A stretch of 64,000 bases of DNA, taken from positions 380,001 through 444,000 of the forward strand of contig CM035322.1 of the NCBI GenBank assembly GCA_000497125.2, written 5' to 3'. Source of the stretch: Spironucleus salmonicida (Eukaryota > Fornicata > Diplomonadida > Hexamitidae). Each line of letters begins with the position of its first letter. Position 1 is the stretch's first letter. Both the position numbers and the translations under genes were made by a program. Below, piece after piece: positions 60,106 to 64,000 of the stretch. The notes under the pieces are model-generated. The model searched no databases and had not been told where the DNA came from. It was given only the letters and a program-made list of their open reading frames with translations.

Positions 60106-60492
60106 TCATTATTATTAAGAAATATTCTTATTATCAGATTTTTATATAATCAATTCGCCCGTATTTAAAAGAACCCATTCTATGAGAACTTATACATTCC
60201 AAGGGCCCAAATAAATTGCTTTTCTAAATCCATCTTCATAAAATATTAGCTAAGGGATCTAATTCACATTTTATGATATGCATATGTTGTTATTTTTACT
60301 ACAGGATGCGAGTCCTAGTAGGATATCGTCCCTTTTATCAAAATATAATTGCACATCTCTAAATATAAGTCCTGGATTATCACAATAAGAACAGTCATGT
60401 TCCATATAAAGCACTACAGTATAGTGCGTTAGATTAATGTATTAATCAAATTAATCACTAAAATCTGTTGTCAAACTAAATAAAATTAACAT
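60106..60492 (-). CDS. Thioredoxin-fold (PDI-like) protein
   Basis: 128 residues. After a short hydrophobic N-terminus that may be a signal peptide, YTVVLYMEHDCSYCDNPG carries a CxxC redox motif (CSYC) after a strand, as in thioredoxin and PDI. A strand with ASCSKNN and ISQNVNQIPQLIFYEDGF matches the conserved cis-Pro region, and YLGPWNV and a final helix complete the fold. The likely place is the ER lumen if the signal is real. Confidence 0.76.
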
Positions 60493-60529
60493 TTCATTTC
60501 ATATATTATAAATAGTATAATAATAATAA

Positions 60530-60814
60530 TCACCAACTAAGCATGTTAACATTAATTTTCGACTTATTTTTAAGTCTATTTTTATTTATTTTTATACAAA
60601 TACAGTCTGTTATCTCCCAACTAAATGATATAGATATTAATAGCGTGCCTATAAGTAGTAGAACCCAGTCAATACAATTTAAAATTTCTTTTATCCTAAT
60701 TATCTCTAAGTCACAATTTTTTATTCCTAATAATTCACATGGAAAATTTAAGTAATGAGATAACCCAAATATGAGCATGATTATTATTCCAATAATAAGT
60801 ATAGAAATGTGCAT
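60530..60814 (-). CDS. Small two-span membrane protein
   Basis: 94 residues with two hydrophobic helices (ISILIIGIIIMLIFGLSHYL and WVLLLIGTLLISISFSW) around a polar loop with two Cys, and a basic C-terminus. It precedes the thioredoxin-fold gene on the same strand by 37 bp. Unknown family; could be spurious given its size. Confidence 0.5.
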   Translation of the reverse strand: MHISILIIGIIIMLIFGLSHYLNFPCELLGIKNCDLEIIRIKEILNCIDWVLLLIGTLLISISFSWEITDCICIKINKNRLKNKSKINVNMLSW

Positions 60815-61121
60815 TTAATAGTGATATCGTTCGTAAAAATGTATAATTACTTAATTCTATGTTTACAATATCATATTACCATTATAATATAAAATAGTTA
60901 TTATTATGATTATTTGTTGTATTTCTTTGAAATAATATACACAAAATAATACCATTCTAAGGCACCTGTAGACCCAATATAAATATAATAATAAATTTGT
61001 AATTATATAACATACAGATTCTTTCCTAAATTGATTCAACTTTTTTCCAATACAAAGTTATACAGCAAAATCACATTCTACGATCTTATGAGAAACTTTA
61101 AAAATAACCGTTCCGCTTAAA
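60815..61121. other. A+T-rich divergent intergenic region
   Basis: 307 bp between the small membrane-protein gene (minus) and the first E2F-like gene (plus). No gene or repeat was recognised. Confidence 0.5.
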
Positions 61122-61613
61122 ATGTCACTTTCAGCTATAACCTAAAAAATAACAGTATTTTTATAGTAGCGAGATTATGTGTCCTTCTCAAACAAAGAAC
61201 TAGGTTATAGGTTGGGTATTACAACTACACGTATCTCTGATGTTCTTAACGTGCTAGCATCCGTACTGATTCTCAACCGCAAAAATCGCAATTTTATATG
61301 GAAAAGGTGTGATATTATTCATTAGTTCTAGGCATTCTACGCATCCCTAGACTCTGAAGGTAGAAATACGTCTATTTTTGAACATACGAAAACGGTTGTC
61401 TTCAAACTTAAATCTGGACACGAACTAGATAAAGACAGGCGTACGTATGATGTATTAGCTGTGCTACGCGCACTAGGCGTGATAAATAAAAATCGAAATT
61501 GGTCACTCAACGGTGAACCAGTAAATACATCGCATTTAAGTTTATTACCTACATATGAAGTGGATACAGGACTTGTTTACTAGTTTAGCTTTGGTTATGA
61601 ATTTGATCTCTGA
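61122..61613 (+). CDS. E2F-like protein with two winged-helix motifs (A+T-rich copy)
   Basis: 163 residues. Two recognition-helix motifs occur in one protein: TTRISDVLNVLASVLIL (about residue 38) and RRTYDVLAVLRALGVINK (about residue 110), the second close to the E2F consensus RRIYDVTNVLEGIGLIEK. Each is followed by a short basic/aromatic wing. The arrangement recalls atypical E2F7/8 proteins with two DNA-binding domains and no dimerisation, though here it is minimal. A paralogue follows 712 bp downstream. Confidence 0.86.
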
Positions 61614-62325
61614 GTTTTAATAATTATTTATATCTTGTATCATTAGTAATTTACTTTTCCAACTGACTTGTTCACTTATAATTAAGCTAATATTATAATT
61701 AATATTAGTTTAAGACAAGTCATAATATAAATATTCTTAATAGCCTACCTTCGGTTAAGGATACAGGTTTATCTATTTTGCTACAGAGCAATAAGTTCTA
61801 ACCACAAATTTTAGGGTAGCGAATAAATACTTTTACTTTATACAGTTCAATAAAGTACGCAGTAACAATGAAGAAACATCTGGCAATTTCCTTGCCTGGG
61901 AATTGGGCTAATCTGCAGCCTATATGCACCAAGATAATATTCCTCCTAGTGGCCTGTCTTGCTGTACCGTGGCGAGGCTGCCTAGTTGTCCATCGAGCGC
62001 ACTGTTGCGCTGCCTGTCATTATTTCAGGAGAAGCAGGCCATCCGGTAAACAAATCTGTCCAAGGCAGGAAAAATTACAAAAGTGCTATACTCTATAGGA
62101 TATTCACAAAAGATATCCAAAACCGCTAAGTTCAGTTTTTGCGATGGCCAGCAATATATGGAATTAATAATACTACCAACCAAAGGAATTCCTTTCTACT
62201 TGGGGTTATATCTATATTATGGATATATAAACTTATATAGCATAACTAGCGATCCGTACACTACCATTATTATATACCGATATGACCCTACGCGCCCCAC
62301 TTAGATTTAAATTATCCCTTTCAAC
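61614..62325. other. Intergenic region with a GC-rich patch
   Basis: 712 bp between the two E2F-like paralogues. Flanks are A+T-rich, but 61868-62100 is unusually G+C-rich and contains short inverted repeats (for example gcgc...gcgc near 62000). It may hold an RNA gene, a decayed copy, or the reading frame listed next. Confidence 0.5.
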
Positions 62326-62329
62326 ATGA
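61868..62329 (+). other. Doubtful reading frame (153 codons)
   Basis: ATG to TGA in one frame, Cys- and Trp-rich at the start (for example CLAVPWRGCLVVHRAHCCA), without a recognisable domain. Its TGA overlaps the start codon of the second E2F-like gene as ATGA. A 153-codon frame is not rare where TGA is the only stop. It could be a real small protein or part of an RNA locus. Confidence 0.25.
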
Positions 62330-62826
62330 CACTGAGCGCCACCACCGCCAACATTCTGAGCTTCCTCAACCAGCGTGAAAACCTCGAGTTCGCCAACAAG
62401 GACATCATAACCTAACTCAACACCACCTCGCATCGCATGTCGGACGTCCTCAACGTCTTTAGCGCCATCGGCATCATCGACAGGCACACTCGGACCTACT
62501 CCTGGAAGCGATGCGATGTTCTGCTGCGGTTCTCCGAGTTCGTTCAGAAAGTCGACTCGCCTGGCTGCAGCATGGGTATCTTAGAGCATACCCGGACCGT
62601 CGTCTTCCTACTCAAGACCGGCCAACCTATCGACAAGGTTCGACGCACCTACGACGTTCTCTCTGTACTGAGCGCTATTGGCCTGGTCGTAAAGAAGAGT
62701 AAGGCGTGGTCCCTCGTTCAGCTGTCGTACATCTAGATCCAGCAGACATTCCCCGTGACACCTCTCTCAGAGTACGACACCGGGATCCTGGACCTACCCT
62801 GCATTAGCTTCAGCTTTGATGAGTGA
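62326..62826 (+). CDS. E2F-like protein with two winged-helix motifs (GC-rich copy)
   Basis: 166 residues, collinear with the protein at 61122: SHRMSDVLNVFSAIGIIDRH and RRTYDVLSVLSAIGLVVKK, plus shared SWKRCDVL-like, EHTRTVVFLLKTG and SEYDTGI blocks. The DNA is more than 50% G+C, with C/G-ending codons, while the paralogue and surroundings are A+T-rich. The copies probably arose by duplication and then took different composition. The start follows a TCAAC leader. Confidence 0.88.
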
Positions 62827-62923
62827 TTTTTCATTATAAACATGACTTCATTGGTCTTATTTAAGTTTATAAGGTCCAGATAACGCAGAAGTCAAGCTAC
62901 TAAAATCTTAATATTAAAATTTA

Positions 62924-63142
62924 TCACTAAATAATACTATTAATATTATTTTGTTAATCTTGAGAAAGGTATTCGATATTAAGGATGTCTAGTAAATTTT
63001 GCTATAATTATTAATTCAACAATTTAAAATCAATAAATACCCCTTTTTTGAGACAATTAACCACTACATCAGTTTATCTATCTATATTAGTGATGTAATC
63101 TACTGCACCAATAGCAAAACACTATTTAATATAATAATTCAT
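62924..63142 (-). CDS. Possible small protein, 72 residues
   Basis: 72 residues: NYYIKQCFAIGAVDYITNID then a helical Gln/Leu-rich half. Amino-acid composition looks protein-like and the flanks are otherwise non-coding. It is divergent from the WD40-like gene. No family recognised. Confidence 0.44.
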
Positions 63143-63215
63143 TATAAAAGAGTATTGGTGATGAATTTTTATATATTATTTTAATTGTACATTTTCCCTT
63201 TCAGTTTTCAAAATT

Positions 63216-64000
63216 ATGCAGTTGAACCAAACTTTAGAAACATCCACGTTTGAATTACCAGAACATCTTATTCTTAACCCATAGACAGTGCTAATTAAAT
63301 CTTATCAAAATGAAGATCTGATGAATGAAATTATCAAACCTACCTTCCATTTGTAGCCATAATAACCCTTGCCATATATAGATCCTTCACCTACCTCTAA
63401 ACTTACATTAGGTTTAGAAAATATAATTTCATCTATAACACCACCTCTTCCTTATCTTATTTCTTCAATTGGCTCAATTTATGTATTTGCACAAACAAAT
63501 TCTCCGACACTCTAAATTCACGTAAATTCTGAGGAGAAAATACAACCTTTTAAAATACACTTAAGTAATTATATTTCTCTTTTCCATAATTAAGGAATTT
63601 AAGCTTTAACGTTCCTTTCCTCTTCTATTTTAGCCGTTACTTCTTATAATACAATAATAGTTTACGGAATTTTGCTTAACAACAATAAAATTCAAATTAA
63701 TTTCACATTTTAACTTTAAAACAACAAATTCACAAAATTAACAAAATAGCCAGCTCAAATTCAAAAGAAGTCAAATTTTTCATTCATTTTTTCTGCTCCT
63801 TCAGATCCACTAAATCTAATTTGCGGGTCTCATGATGGCAAATTTCTTTTTGTTGGTAGCCGAAAATCCTAATTTGTTAGTTTATTTTCTCTCCTATAGT
63901 TTGTAAAAATTCGTGAATTCCGCCTTAAATCAGCACCATTTTCTCTGGATTGCAACCAAAACGGCACTCTAATTGCAGCAGGTTTGAAGAACTAAATCCA
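63216..64000 (+). CDS. WD40-like protein, partial at window edge
   Basis: The first 261 residues of a protein that runs past the window end. From about residue 150 it shows beta-propeller blades: GIQALTFLSSSILAVTSYNT, then LICGSHDGKFLFVGSRK, then APFSLDCNQNGTLIAAG, each with the strand-turn-strand pattern and GS.DG of WD repeats. The first 100 residues are Pro/Ser-rich. The order is faintly like nucleoporins such as aladin, but without the remaining blades this is a guess. Confidence 0.74.

Noticed and set aside
63195-63215. Pyrimidine-rich tract ending in cag before the WD40-like start, resembling a 3' splice site
   Set aside because: No upstream exon or 5' splice site was found, an ATG follows directly, and no other gene in the window needs an intron.
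1-64000. Short ORFs bounded by TAA/TAG under the standard code
   Set aside because: Conserved proteins show TAA/TAG are sense codons, so these short frames are fragments or shadows of longer genes.
1-64000. tRNA, rRNA, CRISPR arrays, transposons and retroelements
   Set aside because: I looked for T-loop motifs, rRNA signatures, direct repeats, reverse transcriptase and transposase motifs by eye and saw none I could support.

Overview
This is nuclear DNA of a microbial eukaryote that reads TAA and TAG as glutamine and stops only at TGA. Conserved proteins (RPL15, SEC11, DPH1, BRX1, a hybrid cluster protein, a polo-like kinase) read through in-frame TAA/TAG and end at TGA at the length usual for their families. 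The DNA is strongly A+T-rich. About 55 genes fit in 64 kb, most gaps are under 150 bp, and no gene needs an intron. With flagellar genes (RSP4/6, TTLL, TTK/MPS1, PLK) and a hybrid cluster protein typical of anaerobic protists, the best inference is a hexamitid diplomonad (Spironucleus/Hexamita/Trepomonas type). Ciliates and some oxymonads share the code and are not excluded. No rRNA, tRNA, CRISPR array or mobile element was recognised.  Layout. 0-10.2 kb: possible multi-pass membrane protein, TTK/MPS1 kinase, three uncharacterised genes, a PIAS-type SUMO ligase, an uncharacterised gene, hybrid cluster protein, and a PRL-like phosphatase that has lost its catalytic Cys. 10.3-21.3 kb: coiled-coil protein, EF-hand protein, degenerate kinase, RPL15, AT-hook protein, TTLL, REEP/Yop1-like protein, SEC11 and a membrane-anchored cathepsin. 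21.7-30.2 kb: RSP4/6, tail-anchored protein, BRX1, eIF4E, a protein with repeated FxPx[IL] motifs, and an MFS transporter. 30.2-39.2 kb: hydrolase-like protein, coiled-coil protein, DEAH helicase, PDE6D-like protein, C2HC zinc-finger protein, RPP14/POP5-like protein and an ARM-like protein. 39.3-51.1 kb: a 1646-residue Gln-rich protein, an LRR-TPR-J-domain protein, a class 3 lipase, DPH1 and a tail-anchored protein. 51.5-60.8 kb: a divergent SET protein, three uncharacterised genes, PLK, EIF1AD, a thioredoxin-fold protein and small genes. 61.1-64 kb: two E2F-like paralogues of very different base composition, a small gene, and a WD40-like gene running off the end.  The genes form no single pathway. 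Recurring themes are cilium/mitosis (TTK, PLK, TTLL, RSP4/6, PDE6D), translation and ribosome assembly (RPL15, BRX1, eIF4E, EIF1AD, DPH1) and secretion (SEC11, REEP, cathepsin, thioredoxin fold).  The most notable features are A+T-only palindromes in divergent promoters, sharp GC-rich islands that begin inside genes, two degenerate signalling enzymes, and an LRR-TPR-J fusion.
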